This document shows, piece after piece, positions 35,366 to 47,699 of a DNA stretch of 64,000 bases. Every line of letters starts with the position of its first letter. Position 1 is the stretch's first letter. The stretch is taken from assembly GCF_004379255.2 (NCBI RefSeq), contig NC_056046.1, positions 3,720,001-3,784,000 of the forward strand. The letters are read 5' to 3'. Source of the stretch: Salvia splendens (Eukaryota > Streptophyta > Magnoliopsida > Lamiales > Lamiaceae). Both the position numbers and the translations under genes were made by a program. The notes under the pieces are model-generated. The model was not told where the DNA came from. It ran no database searches and saw only the letters and a list, made by a program, of their open reading frames with translations.

Positions 35366-38300
35366 CTAACTCACAGAAGACGTCAGAAACTGGCGAAACT
35401 GTTCTACCCTTGCCTGGGCTTTCTGCGATTGTAGTTCTTTCATTCTCTCCCTTCTCCTTCCCAGGCGAATAAAAAAGTCCTCTGTGTCGAGGACGTATGA
35501 GATCTGAAATTATAGGAATTGGAAATGGAATTTCAACAATATAACAAGGACCATCAAGCCACTTCCATGGAAAAATAACAATATGTCCTCTAATATCAGG
35601 AAAACTTGGAGTTTTGCAGGAAAACAGCATGTGTATAATAACGAAAAAGGTCCAGTACGGTCACAAATCAAACTTGCATATTGAGTGACTTGGGAAGGTT
35701 AGAAATGATAGAAATCAAATGCCTAGCAATGGTACTGTGAGGTTCAATAAACAATTTCTTGCATAAAGAATGAGATTATGTCGAATTGGCTAAAACAAAA
35801 AGGGAAGTTCTTGGAAATTAAATTTATATTAAGTACCTTAGAATGAATGCATGTGCATGTGTATACATGTGAGAGAGTGACAAAGAACCATAATGCGCAC
35901 GTGTAACATCTTCCCGTATGGGGAACATAAATCGCATAGAATCTTATACTCCCTCCGTCCCGCACTACTCACACCTTTCCTTTTGGGCATGGAGATTAAG
36001 GAATGAGTGATAGACAAAGTCAACAATTACGGCTGTAGGTATAAATTGTTACTAAAAATGGAAGGAGTGCAAATAACTTGGGACGCCCAGAAAGGAAATA
36101 AGTGCAAGTAGTGCGGGACGGAGGGAGTACAAGACAAAACGAGTTACAACGTCAAAAACCATACCTTTGATGAGGTGGCGGCCATCTTACATTCCAAGCC
36201 GTTCATGATCAAGACATTTTCTGTTGCCCTGCAGAAAGCTGTAGATTCATCCAAATTACTATACTTGCGCACATTCCTGCATGTACCCCATATAGATTAG
36301 AAACTCACTACAAATATAATCGTTGTGAATTTATCACTCCAATTTACTTCTCTTTGATTGCCCAACCATAAAGGAAAATGACACAAAATATCAGGTACGT
36401 TACATTTCTTGTCCTCGCTAATTATTAGCCTTTAAGACCTTTTTGAAATATTTGCAAATCCAGTTTCAACGTTTACTATGCTGCAAAGCATAAAGTCACG
36501 CGCACACCAAATTTTTAATTAGTCAAGAGTTTTGCCCATGTCAAAAGAAAAGGGTGGGGGAGAAGACTGCATGTTTCAAGTTGTGCAATTGGAAATTACT
36601 AGCATAAGAATACCTTTTCAGCATAATTGCTGATGACTCCTTTTTTCCATGATGAACTGAAAGATAATCATTATGTAGATAGGTTGCAAAGTTAGGATCT
36701 ACCGAAACTGCAACAACTTCAGACTTCTCGCATCCATCATCCATCAATTGGATGGATAAGTGGGTAGAATTAGATGTCTGCAGCAAGCATAAAAATAGCT
36801 TATTATACAAATAAACTCGGCATATATCAATATAGTGATGATGGAAAGGTATAATCCAATCGAAACCTACAAATTCAAGCCGGTATATATTCTCTTCGTG
36901 CAGAACAACATGGACGTTTTCATAATAAACTGAATCAACATACTTCTCGGGCTTCCTTGCCTTCTCATATTCATACAACTGAAGCAGCTTCAGGTCGTTC
37001 TCATCAGTTGCAACAGTTTGGAGCTGCAGAAAGAAACACAGATAGACAATGTAGGAGCTTAATCTTAAAAGAACCAAAATCAAAGCATAGTTTTATTAAA
37101 AGATTACCTGCTTCACCAACTTATAAATCAACTTATCCAGTGTGAAAAGCACATATGACTGGTTTCCAATCAAAGATCGACAATCGTCTTCAAATTTGGC
37201 ATTATCAGAAGATCCGTCAAGTAAACTAAATAAAGCCCTCATAAACCTGAAGTAAACATGACTGCGTAAAATTAAAAGTTTGGTAGCTTTTGAGATGATA
37301 AAAACTAATTATGCGATTACATTACCTCCCATAAGGATCAGAACTAGCTTCCTTTGTGGTTCTCCATTTTGATTCACGAGATACAGAATTCACCTTGGCG
37401 GATAATATTCTTTCATACAGTGTCTGGGGAAATGAAAAAAAATATTAATATATCATCAACAAGGGAAGTGGGAGAACAAAAAACTAGAAATTAAAAATAT
37501 TTTATATGCCATAAAGGATGCTGATGCCATATATTAACCAAAGAGTTACACACAAGGCGAGCAGAAGGGGAATTGGACAGATCTATATCGGAGTACCACA
37601 TAGAACACTAGAAAGTAGAAACAACACCCCAAGAATAAATTTACCTGATGCAACCTGAAGAGCACATAAAATGTGTCATTGCCATAGAAAACATGTCGAT
37701 CCTTCTTTTCATCACCTACTGACGGGGAAGCCACATGCTTTGACAGAGGCTTGCAGGTCTGCAAAAATCGTTCAGACTGTGGGACCGTTGCACCATCGCC
37801 ACCATGATATTGAGCTTCACTAGTATTTTCAGCCTCATCTTCACTCTCAACTTTACCATCAACATCATCATGCTCTGCATCATCCTCTTCCTCATGTTCT
37901 TCCCTTGAACATCCATCAGCAGCGGACTCACTGCCTGAAACATCTTCTGCAGCCTCAGAAATATTTTCACTGTCTTCATCATCAGCATCTACATCATTTT
38001 CACCAGCAGTATCTACACATATCTCATCATGACTAGCTGTTTGACCCTGCATCCCAACATTCCCATGATTTTTCTCAGGCAAGGTTTGCAAGCTAGCATC
38101 TGGATATGCACCAAAATTATCTTCAAAATCTCCAGTAGGAGACAATTCGCCCTCTTCTTTTTCGATTTTACAAGGATCCGCATGATCAACGTTATATGAA
38201 GCAAGTTTAGAGCCTTCTGCAAACTCTCCAGTCGTTGATTGATTTAATCTCAATGTCTCCCCGCCCTAAAAACAAGGAAACAGAATTATGCCTAATTTAC

Positions 38301-41300
38301 TAGAAACTAAATGGAAGGGAATGAGAAAAAGGTAGAACAGAAAGTGGAAGAATGAATCTAGAACTGAACTTTAAAAGTTATGCCAAAAAACAGGACCATA
38401 TTATACCTCTGAGGAAAACATATTGTCTGTTTTAGGTTTCCCTTCGCTGCCTTCCTCGATTGGACCATTAATCACTTTTGACGAATTTGCACTACGTCCT
38501 TAAATTTCAAAAGACATCCAAAATTATGCTAAATACATGTAAAAAGCAAAAAAACAAATACACAGGATAAAAGAGGACATAATATTTTTGCAGGAACTTG
38601 ATAAAGAGAATAAATTATAGTTATCATAAAAAATGAACCTTTACCGCTCTAGTTTTATGCATACCAGGGTTAACGTCAGGGGCTGAAGTACCAGCGATCT
38701 CACAATTTGTTAATCTTTCACCAGATGACATAGTTACTCCTTCCTTGGGCAACACACCCACATTCATCAAATCAGTCTGGCAGACATTTGCTTGTTCAGG
38801 TGAACTACTGGAGGTACCATTGCAGTTCGATTTTGGTGGCTTCAATATCGTGGTTACAGCATTCCCATTAGGACTGCCTTCACTTTCAACTACGCCAGTT
38901 GTGCTTCCTTTCAGTATTTGACATTTAGTGGCACCATGATCATCATCAGTTTCCGAGTCACGCAGCCAGGACTGAACACCGAGTATTGGCTCAAGAAAAG
39001 TTTTCCAGAACCTCAACACTTTATTCAACTGGTCTTTTGTTGAACAGACCTCCTCACATGAGTATTTGATAATCCTAAAGACGTCTTCATGAACTTCAGA
39101 ATCAATGTATTTAAATTCCATGTCTGGAATGATAGCATGCCTGCTCCCAGCAGCAATACTAAGTAGTACATCATCCTCCTTTTGCCGTTTCTCCTTGGTT
39201 TCTTTGATTTCTGCCACTAAGGCTGTCCACAGAAAGCAGAAAATAACATGAGAACCAAGTGAAACTCATAAAGGGTCAGAGAATACAAGGAGTTCAACTA
39301 AACTTACATTTTGTGCTCAAGTTCTTAGAATCTTGTTGCTTGAAATAGAAGCTCCGGTGATCAAGAGACTTGTAGTGGTTCTTAGAATATATTTCAGCCC
39401 AAACTTTGTTGAAATCAGATCGACATTTAGTCCATTCCTCTTGCTTCTGCTTCAGACGTGTGAGGATAACAGGCAAAGCCAAAGATTGATTTTTACGCAA
39501 AATGTCCGTCACATCAAGACCATGGTCACCATATAGGCGTTCAATGCATCTTAAATTGAGAGCTATACGAAATTAGAGGGAGAAATCCACTTATCAGTAT
39601 AAATGCAAATCATTATCTGGAAAATAATAGAATGAAGTAAGTAAAGTAGCTTTAGACAAGTTTTAATGAACAATTAGAGTACAGACCTGTAAAATGGTGG
39701 TCCTCTATTCGTGTAGGACCATCAGAACCATTTGAATTATTATTCATACTGTTCACAAGTTCCTCTACTCGCTTGGCAGTTGAACTGACAGACTCCAATA
39801 ACATGTCCAGCTCAAACCTGAATCACAAAGAACATACTTAGTAAAATCTTATATACACACTGAAAGAAATTATAGGAAACACAACAAGCTATAAATAATA
39901 AAAAAAAATCAATGGCAAGTAAAACGAACTTTGGAAACATGACTCTCTCAAATATCCTAGATCTGTGCTCCAGCAAACCACATTTAACAAAAAAAATATT
40001 AACTAACAATGCTAAGGTTTTTGTAGCCATCATACAGGAGAGGCCAAGCATGAACCCAAAATTGAAAAGGTTTTGTACCTGTCATCTTCACATCTAAATA
40101 GACTTTCTTCATACTGGTTTCTTCGCATGTGTTTAAATGAGTAATCCTCACTACCAGATGTCACAGACACCCAGTGATCATTTAGAACCTGAGCACCAAG
40201 CTCTGACCTCTGGCTAGCTGTGGCTATTGGATACTGCAAAGACAGTTTTATAAAGACAATTTTAAGATTGCCCACAAAAAGAACTGATGATACGTTCCAA
40301 ATCATATATTTGGATATGCATCAAGGACACTTACGTCTTCAGGAAGGAGCCGATAACTGGGAGTGCAACGCTGACAATCGGAAAGGTCGAGCTCCTGAAT
40401 GGACTTTCCCCAGTATTTTAAATTGTACCTATCCTTCTCTTTCCCTCCCTCCACTTCACGCTTTGGTTCTTTCTCCTTTTCTTCTATCCTTGCAGATTTT
40501 GAGGAATTTCCTTCATTCCATAATGTTTCTGCAGATCAAAAAATTTATCAGGTAAAGGGTATCCAAAAGCTGAGTAATTTCTGATGAAAACACAAATTGT
40601 AGTACACTATTGGAAAGGGATGGTTTAACTATTAGAATTTGAGCTAGATTAATAGCATTTCATAATTTTTGTAAGAGTTATTTATAAATTGATGTATACA
40701 TACTTTTGCCCATTACACCAGCCAGAAATCCATCTGAAAATTTGAAAACCTGTTAGAAACAAAAAAAAATATACAAAATTTTATGACTCAAGAAACTGAA
40801 AATCAACGGACTACCGATCCGCTCACAGCGCTCCAAAAATTCCTTGAATCCCTCCATAAGATCTGGATATTTTCCAAGTAAATCAGCAACCTGAAAGTAT
40901 GCTGTATGAGAATCACAGCAGAGCAAAAAACTAATAAAAAATAACCAGAATAATCAGACCCCCCCCAACACAAACCAAAAGCAGGGGGTAGCGGAAAATG
41001 AAATAGTTTTACAAGACATCTTCAAGTAGAATAAGTTGAAGACGAGAACTATATGAGAACATACAAGTGAATAACTTCTCAGAGAAAGAAAAAATATACA
41101 TACACACACGCATACTTTGATACCTTAAAAAGTTTGTAAACGTATTACACAGTAATATTATATTGTTGATATGGACCATACCAAGCTCTGTAATTCCTTT
41201 CTAGTAATGATTTCTGTACTGTAAATGTGAAGGCATTTTAAGAATGCCTGGTAGTCATCTGCACTGCGCAACCTCTCTTTGACCTTTTCACAGAAATTGA

Positions 41301-43730
41301 ATTCATGGCTGTACATACCTGGTAAATAAAACAAAACTAAATGTTATTCCAAGACGAACACATTTACATAATACTGATAGAAATTGTAAAATAAAAGGAC
41401 GCATAAACAAAAGAAGTACTACAACAAGTGTGGAAGGATCCATGCTCCCTGTCTAAGCTTTTGTGGAATAAAAGGGACATGAATGTTTTAAAGAAAATTT
41501 AGCAAAGAACAATTACATTGTTCTAAAATTACAGAACTGTTAGATATCCAGCTACATAGGATTATAACTTACTAAAAAACATGTGTATATCAACATTTAT
41601 GGCTGAAAATGGAACTGACCGGCATCACAGTATTTTAAGATATAGTTTTGTCAACTCACTTTTTACTGCATCTTTATCATCATATGGTGCCAACGTCGAA
41701 TTCCCACCAGAGTCTTCGACTTTTCGAGCAGACTTCCTTTTGTCAGAATGTCGTTGCATGCTTATATCACCATTGTTCTCATTGTCAGGATCTCTATCAT
41801 CCTGATCACGATTTCTCCTGTCCCTGTTTTCCCTGTCACTGTGCTTCTTCTCCTTGTGCAACTTCATAACTGTTTTATCATCATCTGTTTCTGGACGCTC
41901 AACACTAAGATCTCTGTCTCCATTAGGGTCAATAACCCTGTCCCTCCGTTGCCGCTGCTAAAAATATAGGCCACAAATATTAGTCACAAATCGAGGCACT
42001 AAAATAATAAAGTGAGGACCTCCACAAATAGAATGAAAAAAAAGAATATGTTGGAGAAAAGACCTTGTCTATGTGCGACTGACGCATTGCAGGCAAGGCA
42101 GAACTCCTCTCCTCATACCGATTGAAAGGATGTCTACCAAAAGAAGCATGAGATGCCGGAGCAGTAGATGAAGTATCAGGGAGAAATCTGGTAAACTCGT
42201 CGAGAAGATCGGCATGATCATCAAAAAGCGTTGCAACCTGCAAGCAATCAATCAAAACCCTATCTAAGTAGAAAGAACAAAAAAAAATCATATTGATTCC
42301 GGGAGATGAATACCTCTTGGTAGACCTCAGTTATCCCCTTGTGTTCCTTCCGGTACATATTCAAGATGTCTAGGAAAGATTTATAAACATGATCATCATT
42401 TTGAAAACGTTTCTGCAGGTAAAGAAAACAGATGTATTATCCATTAATGAACGCCCTCTTGAAAAAAATTCAGAAATGCTATTCTGACGCAGATATCAAA
42501 GACTCCACCTTAATTTTATTCACAAAACTGATCGCCTCTTCAAACTCAACTGTCCTTTTTGGTGGAGCCTCCTCTTCTTCAGTGAGGGTAATTTCATAGC
42601 CCTTAGGCAAGAATGTATTAAATCCAAGGATTAAATTAGGGTGTCCTTTAAACAATTCCTTCACCCTCCCAATGACGCCAGCAGTATCAATTCTGTAGGG
42701 ACCAAAAGTTAACAGAGTTGTCAGGGAATGGCACGTTCACTTCTCAAACACACATGTAGATCCTGACGAGAAAAATCTGCTTACCTTTGAGCCTTGAAAT
42801 CTTTCATGACGTCGAGGAACCTATCATACTTTTCCCTTTGATCTTGGAACATATCCTTAACTTGCTTAAGATAACTCAAGGCGTCATTCGTAGTTAGTTT
42901 TTGTGTGCTAGCAGCAGCAACACCAGCACCACTGGTACTAACCCCAGCCCCACCACCATTACTACTAACACCACCTCTTCCTCCTCCTCCAACTCCACCA
43001 CCGCCGGTCCCACTGCCACCAGCTACAGAAGCATTACCACCGCCACCAGGAGCTTGTGATTGCCCATGCCTTAATCAAAAGCATTCAATAAAGTAAAAAA
43101 AACAATCATCGAACACATACAAAAAATAGGGGCTAAATTAATGCATAATGCAAAAATCTTAAACTTTCTTAAAATAAAATAAAGATAAATATAAAATTAT
43201 CCATTAATTCATAGAAATATACCACTACTATTAAAAAGTGCACCTTTTAAGGACCTTAAAAAGATTTTTAAAAAAACCCTAAACTGATCGATAAAACCCC
43301 AAAAAATAAAAGATAACGTGACGCATCAAGATCCAAAATTTTGTCCCCCTTAACCCGAATACCTTATTCACCACTTTCCCCTCCGAGGTCTTAGACAGCT
43401 ACCAGAGACGGCCTAATCCAATTTTAACAAACGACAAATACATCCATGAGTCTTAACCTAGTTCCAATCCAAACCACTTTCCATCAAATCCAGTTCATTA
43501 ACTCGCACAAGCATCACAAAACCACTAGCCTCGTTCGCTAAACCTCATTAAAATCACAGCTAAATCGCACAATATTACGCAAGTTCGGGACGAAGATAAA
43601 ACTTCAAAAAATGAAAAAAAAAATGAAAAAAAAAGTAACGAGCTTACGATTCCCCGCGAGACGACGGCGAACCGAATGGCCGCTTAAACTGAGGATTATT
43701 CATATACACCTCATCTCTCAACCGTTTCAT
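35366..43730 (-). CDS. SNL: SIN3-like corepressor (paired amphipathic helix protein)
   Basis: Twenty-two exons on the minus strand, upper ends 43730, 43069, 42692, 42412, 42237, 41957, 41318, 40890, 40733, 40528, 40233, 39817, 39562, 39222, 38498, 38265, 37423, 37246, 37023, 36777, 36276, 35503. The matching lower ends are 43648, 42785, 42509, 42314, 42064, 41660, 41182, 40815, 40704, 40335, 40079, 39687, 39308, 38665, 38407, 37645, 37326, 37108, 36871, 36614, 36165, 35366. All phases agree; the total is 1391 residues. Order: [18 protein letters not shown]; a Gly-rich linker; PAH1 (about 86-155); PAH2 (about 172-238); a highly charged [19 protein letters not shown] region; PAH3 (about 375-445); the histone-deacetylase interaction domain starting near [18 protein letters not shown]; an acidic stretch in exon 16; and the Sin3 C-terminal domain ending in [12 protein letters not shown]3 scaffolds hold HDA19/HDA9-type deacetylases at target genes (family knowledge). 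The protein is slightly longer than Arabidopsis SNL3/SNL4. Confidence 0.95.
35949..36127. mobile_element. Stowaway-like MITE in the last SNL intron
   Basis: The 179-bp element starts CTCCCTCCGTCCCGCACTAC and ends GTAGTGCGGGACGGAGGGAG, a perfect 20-bp inverted repeat flanked by TA. It lies in the 661-bp intron between SNL exons 21 and 22. It is the best-preserved family member in the window. Confidence 0.93.
42900..43069 (-). repeat. Gly-codon-rich low-complexity tract in SNL exon 2
   Basis: The start of exon 2 is built of GGT/GGA/GGC codons with Ser, Thr and Val and encodes about 40 residues of GGGG-type linker before PAH1. Plant SNL proteins usually have a Gly/Ser-rich stretch here, but the length varies. 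Confidence 0.8.
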
Positions 43731-45966
43731 CTCTCTACACCAAAGAAGAAGAAGAAAACCATGTTCAACGTCAACAAGGAGAAGAAAACAGTACAATGAT
43801 AAACAAGAAACGCGAATTAAAACACAAGAAGTGAAAACAATCCAGATTTCTCAAGAAGGAAATATTTAAGAGAAATTAAACTGACCTGTTAAGTCTCCTC
43901 CCTTGAGTAAAAGGGAAAGGATGAAAAACAGATCTAATCCAGTCCCAACTACTAAGTAGAAATTTGTTCCGATCAAAACAACCACACTTCGGAATTCTGA
44001 TGGATTCTTCTGCTGCAGCTTCAAAATTTCCCCTCGCCAACAAGAATTAGTTGCGAGAACGTCCAAAAGGTAAAAATTTTGAGAGGAAAATTGAAATTTT
44101 TGTAATGAAAGTTTATGTGAGAGAGGAATTGTACGTGACCCCTCCAGTTTTTATATTCATTGTAATTTCTAACACTTTTTTTGGCTTAGCAGTGCCTCTT
44201 TTTGGGCTTATGGGTTCTGATTTAAATAGTTTAATGATGGACTTTATGAGGCCCATTTATCTTCTTAAAGCCCAGTCTTTCTTAAAAGACCAATGAATAC
44301 AATGTATTTACATACGAAATTACGGTTAAACCCTCGATCTATAATTGATTATTATACTCACATGATCTTTGCCTAACCAAAAAACATAGCAAAAATAAAA
44401 ATGGACACTTTTCAATATTGGTAGAAAGATCGAAGTGTATTTTTTTTACTATTATTTCAATGTTATTCACGTAACGACAATATATAAATATCATTGCTAA
44501 AATGATGCCGTTTGCAATATCAACATTTGGAATAATGCATTACTAAATTTTGACCATGATACTTATCCGACATTGGTTGTTCATTGTTGAATCGTATGTG
44601 ACAAGCTTGCTTCTAAATTTTTGTTATCATACGACATTGTTGTTCTTGTCAATATTTATGGGATAACTACTTTTAAAGATCTAAACTTTTAATAAATGCA
44701 CATGAACTAAAATTTATGTTTCCTAAATAAATAAATCTTCAATTGTTCATATTTTCATATACTGTAAATTACCTCCAAATTAAAATTCGGATGTATGCAT
44801 TGTTTGGAATAATTAAATGACAAAGTAGTCTATAAAGTTCTATATGATGATTAATCAAGAACAAATATGAAAGAGAATAATCTATGGAACTGAAGCATAC
44901 CTCTTGACCCATAAAAAATTTAAATGATTACACTATAGAACACATACTTTGATCCTTAAGAAATTAAATGATTGCACTATAGAACTAACACATATTTGGA
45001 TTCATAAGAAATCAAATATTGGGATTGCTTAACAACTGTTATGAATCTTCCAGTCGATCAAACACGTTATTTATCACAATATGTTCCAGAGAGAATATAG
45101 AAATTTTAAATTGTTCTTCTATCGTATGGGACCACAACATTATCTTATATTTACATAATTAAATTAATTAGTCATTCAACTAGTCACCATGTAATAATTA
45201 GCAAAAAATATTGAATATCCTTCCCAAATCTTTAGAAGTAAAAAGGTTGCACAAGAGTTCATCTATAATCTGGTTGATTCGAATGAAAGGAACTTAATCA
45301 ATTATTTCAAGATCACGAAAAAGGTAAAATATGCACATATTTACATTTTAAAAAAGAATAATGCTTATTTAACCGATAAGGTGAAGTTAGTACATGGTGT
45401 ATACGGAGACAAATTAGAGTGACTTTAGTTTAATAACCAACGATTTTTTTATATAAATTACTACAAATTAAATCTATTTTGTTTATTTCAATAATTGATA
45501 CGATCTAGTCATTCCGATTGATAAAGTATTGAATAATCCTATATTGTGAACACAATTCAATGTATACATCATTCTATTTAAAATATATTAAAAAAAACTT
45601 GATAAAACAAAACTTTATTTGCAAATTAAAAGGCTTAATTAATTGATAAGATCTTTTTTCGAAGTGTTTATCAAGTGCGACTCACTTGTAAGTTGTAATT
45701 CAATAAATAATATTGATACCTAATAATAGTAGTAGAAAATATAGGACAAATGTTGTGGCTGATCTGCACCATAAGATTGATAATGACGTGACAATGCTCC
45801 TTTAAATATTGGGAAAATACACGTATAATCACATGGTCCATATAAAACATTTAATACGTGGATCATATTGACTTCGTATACACTAACAAACATTAATTGC
45901 ATACTTGGGGAATGAATATTAATATTTTAAGAAAGGAAAAAGCATCTTTTTATATTTAAAAGCTAG
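43731..45966. other. SNL upstream region and gene-free spacer
   Basis: Sequence from 43731 to about 44040 is probably the SNL 5' UTR, perhaps with an intron ending near 43885. Beyond this there is only AT-rich DNA to 45966, with no gene, RNA or recognisable element. Confidence 0.5.
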
Positions 45967-46330
45967 ATTCGAAAATTGGACTCCCAAATGGCCAAATCAT
46001 TAACAAAATGATCATGAATGTATTTTTAAAAAATATATATCTATGAAGATACTCATACAAATACTATCCTTCGTTGTTTGTGTTGCTATATAGAATTACT
46101 TTTACTTATCTATTTCACATTGTCTTTTATTTTTATTTTTTTATAATGTACTCCATATATTTGTATAGATACAAAGAATATGTTATGCAATACTAATATG
46201 AAACATTTAATTTGAGTGATAGATTAATAAAATACTCCATAAATTAAGTAGTCGAAATATAACATGATAACACAAACTCAAAATTAATCAATTCATTGAA
46301 GTAAACAATGGACTAACTTGAATTATTTTT
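45967..46330. repeat. Segmental duplication block A (ABCB 3' flank relic)
   Basis: This block matches 53866-54956 in the same orientation: GATTCGAAAATTGGACTCCC at the start, then ATGATCATGAA, TTTTACTTATCTA, AATACTAATATGAAA, ATTTAATTTGAGTGAT and CTCAAAATTAATCAA, in the same order. The block ends at the Mutator-type insertion (46331). Confidence 0.8.
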
Positions 46331-46737
46331 GAGTGAACACCCTAACTTTTCGTTTGTGACATTGCATGCCTCTAACAAAAAAAAAATCGTCAGATGACCC
46401 TAACCTTAAACATAATCACATATCTTGTTTTTGTAGCCAATTTTCGGACCAAAATACCCAAATGCCTTGAAGGGCATTTTAGTCAAAGTACCCGCAATCT
46501 GCAAACCTACTCTGCGCACACCTACATTGATTTGCAGACCTTACCCAGACTTTTGTCAAATCATATTTAATATTTCCCACTCGCTTATATTTCTCTTGCT
46601 ATATTTCAAGTTTTTTTTTCAATTCATTTCTTTTCTTCGTAAACTGCAATAGTAGTAACTAAAAGATATTTAGTCTATTCAATAAAATATGAAAAAGCAT
46701 AAAGACACGCATGTATGAATATGACGAATCTCCAAAG

Positions 46738-46940
46738 CAGTGGGATACACACAGTAAGAGGTGGGGAAGGGCTTAAGCCCCTCCCAAGAGTTCCATTTTC
46801 TTGATTTTTCTACTTTTAAATTTTTTAAAATTCTGAAAATCATTTTCAGCCCTCACTAAAATATTATTTTAGACGCCTAAATGACCAGATGTTGAAAGGT
46901 AAAGAGGAGCTGAACGAATGTAAAGTATCAAAAATTACAG
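46738..46940. mobile_element. hAT remnant related to the 30417 element
   Basis: CAGTGGGATACACACAGTAAGAGG followed by GGGCTTAAGCCCC and TTTAAAATTCTGAAAATCA parallels the first 200 bases of the hAT at 30417 (CAGGGGCGGACACACTAGG, GGGCTTAAGCCC, TTCAAAATTCTGAAAAATG). I found no matching right terminus or target duplication, so this is taken as a 5' fragment. It lies within the Mutator-type element. Confidence 0.65.
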
Positions 46941-47088
46941 AGTTGAAATATGTAACAACTAACAACAATTGTTGTCGTGTGGTTAATGAAGAAGACGACA
47001 TTTTATTAATAATATTATATTACTCCTATTAGTAAATTACCTAGTAAAATGTGTAATGCGTAAAATGTTGACACTTGTTCACTTATAT

Positions 47089-47677
47089 TGATACGGTCCC
47101 AACGGAGCCTCGGCCACGGCTAGAGCCGGTTGGCGAGCAGGAGCAGAGGGTGGACGAAGTCACGCAGGGGAGAGAGGCGCGAGATGAAACGTCAATTGCA
47201 AGGTCGAAGCCGACAAGGAATGCGAAGCCTCCGAGCCGATTTGGCAACTTCGTCACCAAATAGGAGTTCCCATCATTATCTTTATTGCTTTCTAGTAGTA
47301 GACGTTTTTTTTAATCTTTTTATTTCTTTTATTTTTGGGAATTTTATTTTTTGTTTTAATTTGCGTCGAGCGTAATTATAAGCTCCGTCGGGTTTTCTTG
47401 TTGGTTCTTTCCCGATGTTTAGGATTAGGTCGAACCAAACCTAGGGTCCGTAGATTATAAATAGGGCTATTTTATCCATGATCAATATCAATAAGAATTA
47501 CATTGCCCAACTTCACGTTGCTTTACAAACAAGAAACCCTCGCAACCCTGCTGCCCGACGAGAGGCCTCGCGCACAGCAGGTTCGAGAAGATTCCGACGA
47601 CCCTACGTTAGGGCGCCGGACGTTCGTGTTCGACGGTAGACGTCGTTGATCGCAGTTAAGGAAGAAGAGCCTTAACA
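47089..47677 (+). repeat. 5' LTR of the gypsy element
   Basis: It begins TGATACGGTCCCAACGGAG and ends GAGCCTTAACA. It contains GATTATAAATAGGGC at about 47452, a likely TATA box, so transcription should start shortly after it. The first 170 bases keep the open frame that is the pol C-terminus in the 3' LTR. It is followed after 47677 by ACTGGTGCTTTC, the presumed primer-binding region. Confidence 0.95.
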
Positions 47678-47699
47678 ACTGGTGCTTTCTGTTGAACTC

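Noticed and set aside
36541..37083. Single 180-codon minus-strand frame as a separate gene
   Set aside because: It is two SNL exons (36614-36777 and 36871-37023) read through the short intron between them.
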